A DNA stretch of 52,833 bases, taken from positions 1-52,833 of the forward strand of contig NZ_JAOZVR010000083.1 of assembly GCF_025869515.1 (NCBI RefSeq). The letters are read 5' to 3'. Position numbers and translations under genes: made by a program. Position 1 is the first letter of the stretch. Each line of letters starts with the position of its first letter. Under the pieces are notes generated by a model. The model did not search any database. It was not told where the DNA came from and was given only the letters and a program-made list of their open reading frames with translations. The stretch comes from Ferrovibrio sp. Lineage in GTDB: Bacteria; Pseudomonadota; Alphaproteobacteria; Ferrovibrionales; Ferrovibrionaceae. Below are positions 44,884 through 52,833 of this stretch, piece after piece.

Positions 44884-45384
44884 CTACAGATAGGCGATCA
44901 GTCGTCCGCCGGCGACGGCGCCGATCCAGGCCAGCAGCGATACCGCGGCACCGATGCGCGCCGTCGCCGGCACGACACCGCTGACCACGCCCCAATGCGC
45001 CATGCTGCGCCAGGGACCGAGATGGAACAGCGCCGCATTGGCCATGCCTATGGCGATACAGACGAGCTTGACCTGGAAGGCCGGATTGACCGCGATGCTG
45101 GTCGCCTCGGTGGCGAACAGCAGCAGGCCGGCCGGCACGGCGATGCAGAAGCCGGTCATGGCGAGCGGCACGGCATGACGGGCGAAGGGCGAGACCGGCA
45201 GCGGCCGGGTCAGGCCGAGCAGGCGCAGATCGAAGCCGACGATGCTGCCGACCAGCAGCACGAAGCCGAGGATGTGCAGCACCTCGACGGCAGGATAGAG
45301 GAACAGCGACTGGCGCATCGCGGCGCCGAGGCCGGACTGCTCCAGCGCCACCAGCCAGGGATGATGCGAGGCGACGTGCTCCAC
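44884..45384 (-). CDS. DUF6644-like integral membrane protein
   Basis: A 166-residue protein with four to five helices; the His/Ser-rich beginning (MEHVASHHPWLVALEQSGLG) and the segment LYPAVEVLHILGFVLLVGSI match an uncharacterised family (DUF6644/DUF2214-like). His residues at helix ends might bind metal or haem; this is inference. It lies 18 bases downstream of the DUF6152 gene, a pair seen together in many proteobacteria. Confidence 0.75.
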   Translation of the reverse strand: MEHVASHHPWLVALEQSGLGAAMRQSLFLYPAVEVLHILGFVLLVGSIVGFDLRLLGLTRPLPVSPFARHAVPLAMTGFCIAVPAGLLLFATEATSIAVNPAFQVKLVCIAIGMANAALFHLGPWRSMAHWGVVSGVVPATARIGAAVSLLAWIGAVAGGRLIAYL

Positions 45385-45402
45385 GGTCAGCGCAGCTTGC
45401 CG

Positions 45403-45798
45403 CTAACGCAATTCAACGGTGACGCCGTTATGGGTGATGCGTTCGGCGCGCATCTCGTTCGGCGTGGTGCGGCTGGGATAGCCGACCGCGACGACACGGT
45501 CGCCGACCCTGATATCGGCCACCGGCTTGCCGCGATTGGCCATGCGGTAGGGCGGCGAGAGCGTGACCTGCCAGGTCCTGTCCGCCGTCTTGAGCAGGAA
45601 TTCGGCATGGGGGTTGTCGGGCGTGATCTTCTCCACCGTGCCGTCCAGCGTCAGCACCGTGGTGGAATCGTACGAGCCCCAGCCGTGATGGGCCCAGGAC
45701 GGGTTGAGCATGGCAGTGCCCACAATGCCGGTGAAGGCCAGTTTCAGCACGAGGCCGGCAGCCAGCAGCTTGCGGTGACGGAGCAGGAAAGCGCGCAT
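45403..45798 (-). CDS. DUF6152-family secreted protein
   Basis: A 131-residue exported protein: basic start, hydrophobic signal helix ending ...NPSWA, then the family hallmark HHGWGSYDSTTVLTLDGTVE and a small beta-barrel domain (PADIRVGDRVVAVGYPSR-like, here VADIRVGDRVVAVGYPSR). The His pair after the cleavage site is typical of DUF6152. Function unknown, possibly metal-related. First gene of the two-gene unit with the DUF6644-like protein. Confidence 0.85.
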   Translation of the reverse strand: MRAFLLRHRKLLAAGLVLKLAFTGIVGTAMLNPSWAHHGWGSYDSTTVLTLDGTVEKITPDNPHAEFLLKTADRTWQVTLSPPYRMANRGKPVADIRVGDRVVAVGYPSRTTPNEMRAERITHNGVTVELR

Positions 45799-45856
45799 GA
45801 TGTGTCCTCCAGTCCGGATGGGCCTTGCAGTTTCCTAGCTGGGGAGCGGACAGGCA

Positions 45857-45888
45857 ACAAAAAAGCCCCGGCAGTTGCCTGCCGGGGC
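45857..45888 (-). terminator. Rho-independent terminator of the CoA-transferase operon
   Basis: Perfect 9-bp stem GCCCCGGCA / TGCCGGGGC with a six-base loop, followed on the minus strand by TTTTTTG. It lies 41 bases after the subunit B gene. Confidence 0.88.
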
Positions 45889-45928
45889 CGTCGGTCGCGC
45901 GAATGTGACCGCGCGCAGTGACCCCCGA

Positions 45929-46579
45929 CTATTTCGCCGAGGCGGCCACCGTATACATCGCCTCGGTGGTGCGCTCGATATCAGCAAGCGACACGCCCGG
46001 GGCGCGCTCGAGCAGGACCATGCCGCCCTTCTTCTTGTCGATCGAGAAGACGGCCATGTCGGTGATCACCATATCGACCACGCCGGCGCCGGTGAGCGGC
46101 AGGTTGCAGCGCTTGAGCAGCTTCTTCTCGCCGTCCTTGGAGGTGTGCTCCATGACGACGACGACACGCTTGACGCCGGCGACCAGGTCCATGGCGCCAC
46201 CCATGCCCTTGACCATCTTGCCCGGGATCATCCAGTTGGCCAGATCGCCATTCTCGGCCACCTGCATGGCGCCGAGGATCGACAGGTCGATATGGCCGCC
46301 GCGGATCATGGCGAACGACTGGTCGGAACCGAAGAAGCTGGAATGCGGCAGTTCGGTGATGGTCTGCTTGCCGGCATTGATCAGGTCGGCATCTTCCTCG
46401 CCCTCATAAGGGAATGGGCCCATGCCGAGCATGCCGTTTTCCGACTGCAGCACCACATCGACGCCGTCGGGAATGTAATTCGACACCAGCGTCGGGATGC
46501 CGATGCCGAGATTGACGTAGAAACCGTCCTTCAGCTCTTTCGCTGCGCGGGCGGCCATTTCATCGCGGGTCCAAGCCAT
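45929..46579 (-). CDS. scoB: 3-oxoacid CoA-transferase subunit B
   Basis: A 216-residue family I CoA-transferase beta subunit. The catalytic Glu lies in [12 protein letters not shown], with [20 protein letters not shown] at the N-terminus and [20 protein letters not shown] in the middle. With subunit A it moves CoA from succinyl-CoA to acetoacetate or a related 3-oxoacid in ketone-body or PHB breakdown. It begins 20 bases after subunit A and is followed by a terminator. Confidence 0.93.
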   Translation of the reverse strand: MAWTRDEMAARAAKELKDGFYVNLGIGIPTLVSNYIPDGVDVVLQSENGMLGMGPFPYEGEEDADLINAGKQTITELPHSSFFGSDQSFAMIRGGHIDLSILGAMQVAENGDLANWMIPGKMVKGMGGAMDLVAGVKRVVVVMEHTSKDGEKKLLKRCNLPLTGAGVVDMVITDMAVFSIDKKKGGMVLLERAPGVSLADIERTTEAMYTVAASAK

Positions 46580-46599
46580 GATGCGTATCTCCTCTCGGC

Positions 46600-47301
46600 T
46601 CAGGCGCGCTTGCGCACGGTGCGGTTTTCAATGATCTTGTTGTATGGCGCGCCGCAGATGACGCGCTGTACATAGATGCCCGGCGTATGGATGTTGTCGG
46701 CATCCAGCTGGCCTGGTTCGACGATCTCCTCCACCTCGGCAATGGTGATCTTGCCGGCCGTCGCCATCGCCGGGTTAAAGTTGCGCGCGGTCTTGCGGTA
46801 GATCAGGTTGCCCGCGGTATCGGCCTTCCAGGCCTTCACCAGCGAGATATCGGCGACCAGGCCGGTTTCCATGATATAGCGCTCGCCGTTGAAGATGCGC
46901 TCTTCCTTGCCCTCGGCGATCAGGGTGCCGACGCCGGTCTTGGTGAAGAAGGCCGGGATGCCGGCACCGCCGGCGCGGATGCGCTCGGCCATGGTGCCCT
47001 GCGGATTGAATTCCAGCTCCAGTTCGCCGGCCAGATACTGCTTGGCGAAAATCTTGTTCTCGCCGACATAGGACGAGATCATCTTCTTGACCTGGCGGGT
47101 CTCCAGCAGCTTGCCCAGGCCGGCACCGTCGACGCCGGCATTGTTGGACACGCAGGTCAGGCCCTTCACGCCGCTGTCCATCAGCGCGTCGATCAGCCGT
47201 TCCGGCAGGCCGCAGAGGCCGAAGCCGCCGCACATCACCATCATGTTGTCGCGGACGATGCCGTCCAGCGCCGCCTTCGCATTCGGGTAAACTTTGTTCA
47301 T
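46600..47301 (-). CDS. scoA: 3-oxoacid CoA-transferase subunit A
   Basis: A 233-residue alpha subunit: [20 protein letters not shown] carries the GGFGxxGxP CoA-binding signature; [20 protein letters not shown] and [20 protein letters not shown] follow. Start 47301 has AAGAGG 4 bases upstream; a longer frame to 47358 has no ribosome site. It forms an operon with subunit B. Confidence 0.94.
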   Translation of the reverse strand: MNKVYPNAKAALDGIVRDNMMVMCGGFGLCGLPERLIDALMDSGVKGLTCVSNNAGVDGAGLGKLLETRQVKKMISSYVGENKIFAKQYLAGELELEFNPQGTMAERIRAGGAGIPAFFTKTGVGTLIAEGKEERIFNGERYIMETGLVADISLVKAWKADTAGNLIYRKTARNFNPAMATAGKITIAEVEEIVEPGQLDADNIHTPGIYVQRVICGAPYNKIIENRTVRKRA

Positions 47302-47429
47302 GCGCCTCTTCCCAAGACCGTGGGTTCGGGGATCCAAGTCCCTGAAACGCGGGGACATTAACCGTGTGCCAAGCCTCCGGCAACGGCTGACTTGACGCGG
47401 CGCGGCATGACTGGCAATTTGTTGGGGAT

Positions 47430-47483
47430 ATGAACAAAACCGCCCGACTGAGCAGCCTCCTTCTTATCTGCCCGATCCTGTAA
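47430..47483 (+). CDS. leuA leader peptide
   Basis: A 17-residue peptide MNKTARLSSLLLICPIL with five Leu (three in a row, CTC CTT CTT) and two Ile codons, placed ~270 bases before leuA. The ribosome site is weak (GGGG just upstream). Its last codons and stop form the left arm of a hairpin (47471-47494). This is the design of a leucine attenuator: stalling on Leu codons changes downstream mRNA folding. Such leaders are known for leuA in alphaproteobacteria; the assignment here is from sequence alone. Confidence 0.8.
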   Translation: MNKTARLSSLLLICPIL

Positions 47484-47494
47484 GCAGGGTCGGG
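47471..47494 (+). promoter_or_regulatory. Leader hairpin of the leuA attenuator
   Basis: CCCGATCCTG pairs with CAGGGTCGGG (one G-U pair) around TAAG, which contains the leader peptide's stop codon. It probably corresponds to the pause (1:2) hairpin. A further possible stem downstream, ACGGCTGCTGA (47662-47672) with TCAGCGGCCGT (47688-47698), could be the regulated hairpin, though it lacks a clean U-tract. Confidence 0.6.
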
Positions 47495-47538
47495 TCGTCC
47501 GAAGGCGCGCGCGCAGTCCACCAACCGGTCGGTTTGTC

Positions 47539-47673
47539 ATGTCTACCCAACTGAAAACGTCCATTCCGTCTCATACCAGCGCCTCATATTCACGCACTGC
47601 GGTCTTCGCGGTGCCGGGTGTGATTCCCGGTCTGACCGACCTCCTGACGCTACGACTTACTGACGGCTGCTGA
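47539..47673 (+). CDS. Possible second Leu-rich leader ORF (44 aa)
   Basis: A short frame starting MSTQLKTSIPSHTSASYS and ending GLTDLLTLRLTDGC, with five Leu codons among its last fourteen, including CTA and CTT, which are unusual in this GC-rich genome. Its final codons form the left arm of a second hairpin. No ribosome site is visible before the ATG, so translation is uncertain. It lies between the 17-residue leader and leuA. Confidence 0.35.
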   Translation: MSTQLKTSIPSHTSASYSRTAVFAVPGVIPGLTDLLTLRLTDGC

Positions 47674-49478
<1,805 letters not shown>

Positions 49479-49497
49479 ACGTTTGCCGAAGATCAAG

Positions 49498-49524
49498 GAG
49501 GCGGGCCAGCAAGGCCCGCCTCTT
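49498..49524 (+). terminator. Probable terminator after leuA
   Basis: Perfect 10-bp stem GAGGCGGGCC / GGCCCGCCTC with an AGCAA loop, followed by only a short TTCG, so a weak or Rho-assisted end. Confidence 0.65.
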
Positions 49525-49544
49525 CGACTCAGGTCTCCGCTTCC

Positions 49545-49558
49545 TTGATTCACGTCAA
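49545..49558 (+). promoter_or_regulatory. FNR/DNR-type anaerobic box upstream of ubiTUV
   Basis: TTGATTCACGTCAA fits TTGAT-N4-GTCAA, the anaerobic box bound by FNR/FixK/DNR-type regulators. It is centred ~70 bases before the ubiT start, leaving room for a class II promoter whose transcript would begin near 49593. Anaerobic control makes sense for an oxygen-independent pathway. Confidence 0.75.
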
Positions 49559-49620
49559 CGACGGATCGGAGCGAGGCTCCTACCACGCAGGCCGTCGATG
49601 TCTGCGAGCAGGAGTGCATT

Positions 49621-50169
49621 GTGAGTTTTGCCGAACGGCCGGTACGCCGTCTTCTGCTGCTGCCGGGCACGCGCCACCTGGCTGAAATGCTGCTCAACAG
49701 ACTCGCCGGTCTGCTGGCGCGGCGTCATGCGGGCATGCTGGACCGCCTGGCCGATTTTGCCGGCGCCACCTGCCTGATCGTGCCGCGCGACCTGCCGGCC
49801 GCTTTCCTGCTCACCCTGCAGCCTGCCGCGCAGCCGCCGCAGCTCGAACTGGTCGATCCGGCCTGCGTGACGGATGCGCGCGCCACCATCCGGACCGACT
49901 TGGCGACACTTTTGAAGCTGCTGGAAGGCCGCATTGACGGCGATGCGCTGTTTTTCTCGCGCGACCTGATGGTCGAAGGCGACATGGAAGTGGTGGTGGC
50001 GCTGCGCAACGCGGTGGACGATGCCGGCATCGACCTGATCGGCGATAGCGCAGCCGCCTGCGGGCCGTTTGCGGCACCGGCGGAAAAGCTGGGCCGGCAT
50101 ATGGCGGGGATGGCCGCCCGCCTGCACCGGCGGCTGGCGATCACCATCATGGGTGGAGATACGGCATGA
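49621..50169 (+). CDS. ubiT: UbiT, SCP2-domain ubiquinone biosynthesis factor
   Basis: A 182-residue protein with an SCP2 lipid-binding fold (LDRLADFAGATCLIVPRDLP, RTDLATLLKLLEGRIDGDAL, FFSRDLMVEGDMEVVVALRN). UbiT carries ubiquinone precursors in the oxygen-independent pathway together with UbiU and UbiV, whose genes follow directly. The start is GTG with GCAGGAG seven bases before it. The stop overlaps the ubiU ATG (ATGA). Confidence 0.9.
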   Translation: MSFAERPVRRLLLLPGTRHLAEMLLNRLAGLLARRHAGMLDRLADFAGATCLIVPRDLPAAFLLTLQPAAQPPQLELVDPACVTDARATIRTDLATLLKLLEGRIDGDALFFSRDLMVEGDMEVVVALRNAVDDAGIDLIGDSAAACGPFAAPAEKLGRHMAGMAARLHRRLAITIMGGDTA

Positions 50170-51167
50170 CTGGAGCACCGCTCGAACTGGTCTGCCCCGC
50201 CGGCACGCCGGCGGCGCTGCGCGATGCCATCGATGCCGGGGCCGATGTGGTCTATCTCGGCTTCCGCGACGAAACCAATGCGCGCAATTTCCCCGGCCTG
50301 AATTTCAGCCGGCCGGAGCTGCGCGACGGCATCGGCTACGCCCACCGGCGCGGCCGCGAGGTTTTCGTCGCCATCAACACCTATGCCGCCGCCGGCAATC
50401 AGGCGGCCTGGCATCGCGCCATCGACGATGCGGCGCAGCTGGGCGCCGATGCGGTGATCGTCGCCGATATCGGCCTGCTGGATTATGCCGCAACGAAGCA
50501 TCCCGGCCTGCGCCTGCATCTGTCGGTGCAGGCCGCCGCCTCGCATGCCGAGGCGATCCGCTTTTACCACGAGGCTTTCGGGGTGCGCCGCGTGGTACTG
50601 CCGCGCGTGCTGACCGTAGCCGAGATCGCGCAGCTGACCAGACAGATCCCGGTGGAAACCGAAGTCTTCGCCTTCGGTGGCATGTGCCCGATGGCGGAAG
50701 GCCGCTGTTCACTGTCGTCCTACGTGACCGGCCAGTCGCCCAACCGGCAGGGCGTGTGTTCGCCGGCCAGCCATGTGCGCTACGAACAACGCGGTGAGGC
50801 GCTGGTCTCCAGCCTCGGCGGCTCGACCATCAACATTTTCGACAAGGCGGAAAAGGCCGGTTACCCCACCCTGTGCAAGGGGCGTTTCGCCGTGGGCGGC
50901 AGCTATGCCGACTACCTGTTCGAGGAGCCGACCTCGCTGAGCACCGGCGAGATCCTGCACGATCTGGCCAGGGCCGGCGTGAAGGCCCTGAAGATCGAGG
51001 GCCGCCAGCGCGGCCGTGCCTATGTCGCCGAAGTGGTGCGGCAGTTCCGCAGCCTGGTCGACGGCATGGCCGGCGGCGATGCACCCGCGGGCGCCGTTGC
51101 GGCCCTGCGCCAGCTGGCCGAGGGCCAGCAGGAGACCTCCGGTGCCTACCGGAAAGGCTGGCGATGA
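50166..51167 (+). CDS. ubiU: UbiU, U32-family subunit of O2-independent hydroxylation
   Basis: A 333-residue U32 protein (YhbU-like). Four conserved Cys, 174, 181, 198 and 237 (GGMCPMAEGRCSLSS, NRQGVCSPASHV, YPTLCKGRF), match the 4Fe-4S ligands of UbiU. N-terminal LVCPAGTPAALRDAIDAGAD and VYLGFRDETNARNFPGLNFS are typical. UbiU and UbiV form a complex that hydroxylates the ubiquinone ring without oxygen, using prephenate as donor in known cases. ATGA overlaps with both neighbours show tight coupling. Confidence 0.95.
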   Translation: MTGAPLELVCPAGTPAALRDAIDAGADVVYLGFRDETNARNFPGLNFSRPELRDGIGYAHRRGREVFVAINTYAAAGNQAAWHRAIDDAAQLGADAVIVADIGLLDYAATKHPGLRLHLSVQAAASHAEAIRFYHEAFGVRRVVLPRVLTVAEIAQLTRQIPVETEVFAFGGMCPMAEGRCSLSSYVTGQSPNRQGVCSPASHVRYEQRGEALVSSLGGSTINIFDKAEKAGYPTLCKGRFAVGGSYADYLFEEPTSLSTGEILHDLARAGVKALKIEGRQRGRAYVAEVVRQFRSLVDGMAGGDAPAGAVAALRQLAEGQQETSGAYRKGWR

Positions 51168-52111
51168 CGGCACAACTGACTCCGAAACTCACCCTGGGTC
51201 CGGTGCTGTTCCACTGGTCCGCCGAAAAGATGCAGGATTTCTATGCCCGCATCGCCGACGAGGCCGAAGTCGATATCGTCTATCTCGGCGAGATCGTCTG
51301 CTCGAAACGCGCGCCGTTTTTCGATCCGCTGCTGCCCGACATCATCGAACGGCTGCAGCGCGGCGGCAAAGAGGTGGTGCTGTCGTCGCGCGCCCTGGTG
51401 ATGACCGAACGCGAGGCGCGCATGACGGCGGGGCAGATCGCCGGTGCCGGCGAAACCGGCTGCACCGTCGAGGCCAACGATCTGGGCGCGGTGCGCCGGC
51501 TGGCCGGACGGCCGCATGTGATCGGGCCCTATGTGAACGTCTACAACGAGGGCACGCTGGCCTATCTGGCGCGGCAGGGCGCCATCCGCGTCTGCCTGCC
51601 GCCGGAACTGCCGGGCGCGACCATCAATGCCCTGGTTGCCGGCACGCCGGTTCCACTGGAGGTGCTGGCCTTCGGCCGTATGCCGCTGGCGATCTCGGCC
51701 CGCTGCTTCCATGCCCGGGCCGAAGGTCTGCATAAGGATTCCTGCCGCTATGCCTGCGGCAACGACCCCGACGGCTGCACGGTGCGCACCCTGGATGGCG
51801 AAGCCTTCCTGGCCATCAACGGGACCCAGACGCTGTCGCAGACCTGCCTGAACCTGAGCGGCGAACTGCCCGGACTGGCGGCGGCCGGCATCCGGCATTT
51901 CCGGCTGTCGCCCCAGGCGATCGACATGGTGGCGGTGAGCCGGCTGTTCCGCGGCGTGCTGGACGGTGGCCTGACCGCCGCCCAGGCCGAGGCCGGACTG
52001 GCCGCCCTGGCCGGCGCTCTGCGCTTCTCGAACGGCTTCGTCCATGGCCGCGAGGGACGCGCTCTGCTGCAGGCGCAGGACCGCGGCGCTTCATCGCGCG
52101 CGACTGCCTAA
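51164..52111 (+). CDS. ubiV: UbiV, U32-family partner of UbiU
   Basis: A 315-residue U32 protein (YhbV-like). Cys46, Cys181, Cys194 and Cys198 (GEIVCSKRAPFF, ISARCFHARAEGLHKDSCRY, ACGNDPDG) fit the UbiV iron-sulfur ligand pattern. LGPVLFHWSAEKMQDFYARI starts the domain. The ATG overlaps the ubiU stop. Part of the ubiTUV operon for anaerobic ubiquinone synthesis. Confidence 0.95.
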   Translation: MTAQLTPKLTLGPVLFHWSAEKMQDFYARIADEAEVDIVYLGEIVCSKRAPFFDPLLPDIIERLQRGGKEVVLSSRALVMTEREARMTAGQIAGAGETGCTVEANDLGAVRRLAGRPHVIGPYVNVYNEGTLAYLARQGAIRVCLPPELPGATINALVAGTPVPLEVLAFGRMPLAISARCFHARAEGLHKDSCRYACGNDPDGCTVRTLDGEAFLAINGTQTLSQTCLNLSGELPGLAAAGIRHFRLSPQAIDMVAVSRLFRGVLDGGLTAAQAEAGLAALAGALRFSNGFVHGREGRALLQAQDRGASSRATA

Positions 52112-52211
52112 TCTTTCGGCAGGTCGCTGCGTTTCGGGCAGAATCCCGCGACGCGGCCTTCCCTGTGGCCGCTCCCGCCGGCTAAAGTAGGGCCAGACTC
52201 GGGCTGTATAA

Positions 52212-52227
52212 CCGGCACGGTTCTTGA
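52212..52227 (+). promoter_or_regulatory. Weak sigma-54-like promoter before glnK
   Basis: GGCAC-N5-TTGA resembles the -24/-12 consensus (TGGCAC-N5-TTGC) but lacks the final GC. It is ~80 bases before glnK, a gene often under NtrC/sigma-54 control. Tentative. Confidence 0.3.
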
Positions 52228-52304
52228 AGGGTGGGAGTGGCGACGACGTGCCGGGCGGGGGAAACAACCCGGCCAGCGGCCAACAATGCTGAGGAGTGAG
52301 ACAC

Positions 52305-52643
52305 ATGAAACTGGTCATGGCAGTCATCAAGCCATTCAAACTCGATGAGGTTCGCGAGGCACTTACCAGCCTCGGCGTCGAGGGCCTGACCGTCACGGAA
52401 GTGAAGGGGTTCGGCCGGCAGAAGGGCCATACCGAAATTTATCGCGGCGCGGAGTATGCCGTCAGCTTCCTGCCAAAGGTCAAGATCGAGGTGGCGGTGA
52501 AATCCGCTCTCGCCGATCGTGTGATCGAGGCGATCCAGAATGCCGCCAAGACCGGCCAGATCGGCGACGGCAAGATCTTCGTGGTCGATCTGGAAAAGGC
52601 GCTGCGCATCCGTACCGGCGAAACCGACGACGACGCCCTGTAA
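52305..52643 (+). CDS. glnK: PII nitrogen regulatory protein GlnK (GlnZ-like)
   Basis: A 112-residue PII signal protein: MKLVMAVIKPFKLDEVREAL at the start, T-loop with uridylylation site Tyr51 in TEIYRGAEYAVSFLPK, and the C-terminal GDGKIFVVDLEKALRIRTGE. The MKLVMA start and EVKGFGRQKGHTEIY resemble the GlnK/GlnZ paralog rather than GlnB (MKKIEAIIK). It senses 2-oxoglutarate and ATP/ADP and controls AmtB and other nitrogen targets. ATG 52305 follows GAGGAG; a GTG nine bases earlier is in frame. A strong terminator follows, so no amtB is co-transcribed directly in the visible part. Confidence 0.93.
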   Translation: MKLVMAVIKPFKLDEVREALTSLGVEGLTVTEVKGFGRQKGHTEIYRGAEYAVSFLPKVKIEVAVKSALADRVIEAIQNAAKTGQIGDGKIFVVDLEKALRIRTGETDDDAL

Positions 52644-52664
52644 GGCGAAAATCATTTCAAGACC

Positions 52665-52702
52665 CGGCCCGGCTGTCGCAAGACCGCCGGGCCGTTTTTT
52701 TT
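52665..52702 (+). terminator. Rho-independent terminator of glnK
   Basis: Perfect 9-bp stem CGGCCCGGC / GCCGGGCCG with a 12-base loop and a run of eight T. It lies 21 bases after the glnK stop. Confidence 0.93.
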
Positions 52703-52717
52703 GCGGACACCAATGTT

Positions 52718-52833
52718 TCAGCAGTCGGTCCCGCCGCCGGGACAGGTCTTGTACTGGCCGGGTTCGGATTGAACCGGAACCCGCGGCGGCGGCGGATCGC
52801 CCCAGTAGCAGGCGGACAGCAGCGGCACCGCAG
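52718..52833 (-). CDS. Small lipoprotein, C-terminal part (runs off the window)
   Basis: The visible end encodes ...VPLLSACYWGDPPPPRVPVQ..., continuing to KTCPGGGTDC and a stop. LLSAC is a lipobox, so the mature peptide would start at that Cys and have only ~33 residues, rich in Pro and Gly with two further Cys. The start lies beyond the right edge. Small entericidin-like or Pro-rich lipoproteins look like this; the family is not assigned. Confidence 0.6.
   Translation of the reverse strand, partial: AVPLLSACYWGDPPPPRVPVQSEPGQYKTCPGGGTDC

Overview
The window looks like a chromosomal segment of a GC-rich alphaproteobacterium. The best taxonomic hints are a GlnK/GlnZ-like PII protein, the oxygen-independent ubiquinone genes ubiT-ubiU-ubiV, a long-type LeuA, an Mdh of the alphaproteobacterial kind and a SCOT-type CoA transferase. 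A Rhodospirillales-like lineage fits best, but no genus can be named from the sequence alone. There are no rRNA genes, intact tRNA genes or CRISPR arrays.

Positions 1 to about 21.2 kb look accessory. GC content is visibly lower, and several genes are broken: a frameshifted membrane gene, a decayed P4-type integrase next to a tRNA-Ser-like 3' end, and a fragment of an Acr3 arsenite pump. The left half (1-9.3 kb, minus strand) is one apparent operon: bioY, CaiB-type CoA transferase, acyl-CoA carboxyltransferase, 73-residue biotin carrier, second carboxyltransferase, TAXI binding protein, fused TRAP permease, frameshifted membrane gene, YeiH-type exporter. It reads as import, CoA activation and biotin-dependent carboxyl transfer or removal of an unknown acid, with its own biotin uptake gene but no biotin carboxylase. 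Three GTNNAC operator-like elements lie in front of it. The right half (11.4-20.2 kb) is a glycan or lipid-linked sugar cluster: a GT-C-like membrane protein, AsnB, a previously hidden 57-residue gene, an alpha-helical protein, a B12-type radical SAM enzyme, a methyltransferase, a polyprenyl-phosphate GT2 and a small EamA/ArnE-like transporter.

From 21.3 kb onward the content is mostly core. It includes a methyltransferase; two neighbouring genes with histone-like Lys/Ala tails (one a hemerythrin); malonyl-CoA synthetase; an orphan KdpDE-like two-component pair; MtgA; a CrbS/CrbR-like acetate-switch pair; BioB; an MFS transporter; a lipoprotein-M48 protease-lipoprotein operon; YqaE; malate dehydrogenase; a type II 3-hydroxyacyl-CoA dehydrogenase; several small envelope or unknown genes; an Rrf2 regulator; a DUF6644/DUF6152 pair; 3-oxoacid CoA-transferase; leuA; ubiTUV; and glnK.

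Regulatory sequence is unusually readable here. leuA has a 17-residue Leu-rich leader peptide ending in a hairpin. ubiTUV has an FNR/DNR-type box, which fits anaerobic ubiquinone synthesis. The Rrf2 gene has a perfect 19-bp inverted repeat covering its start codon. The MFS gene is preceded by about fifteen degenerate repeats spaced 10-11 bp apart, in phase with the DNA helix.
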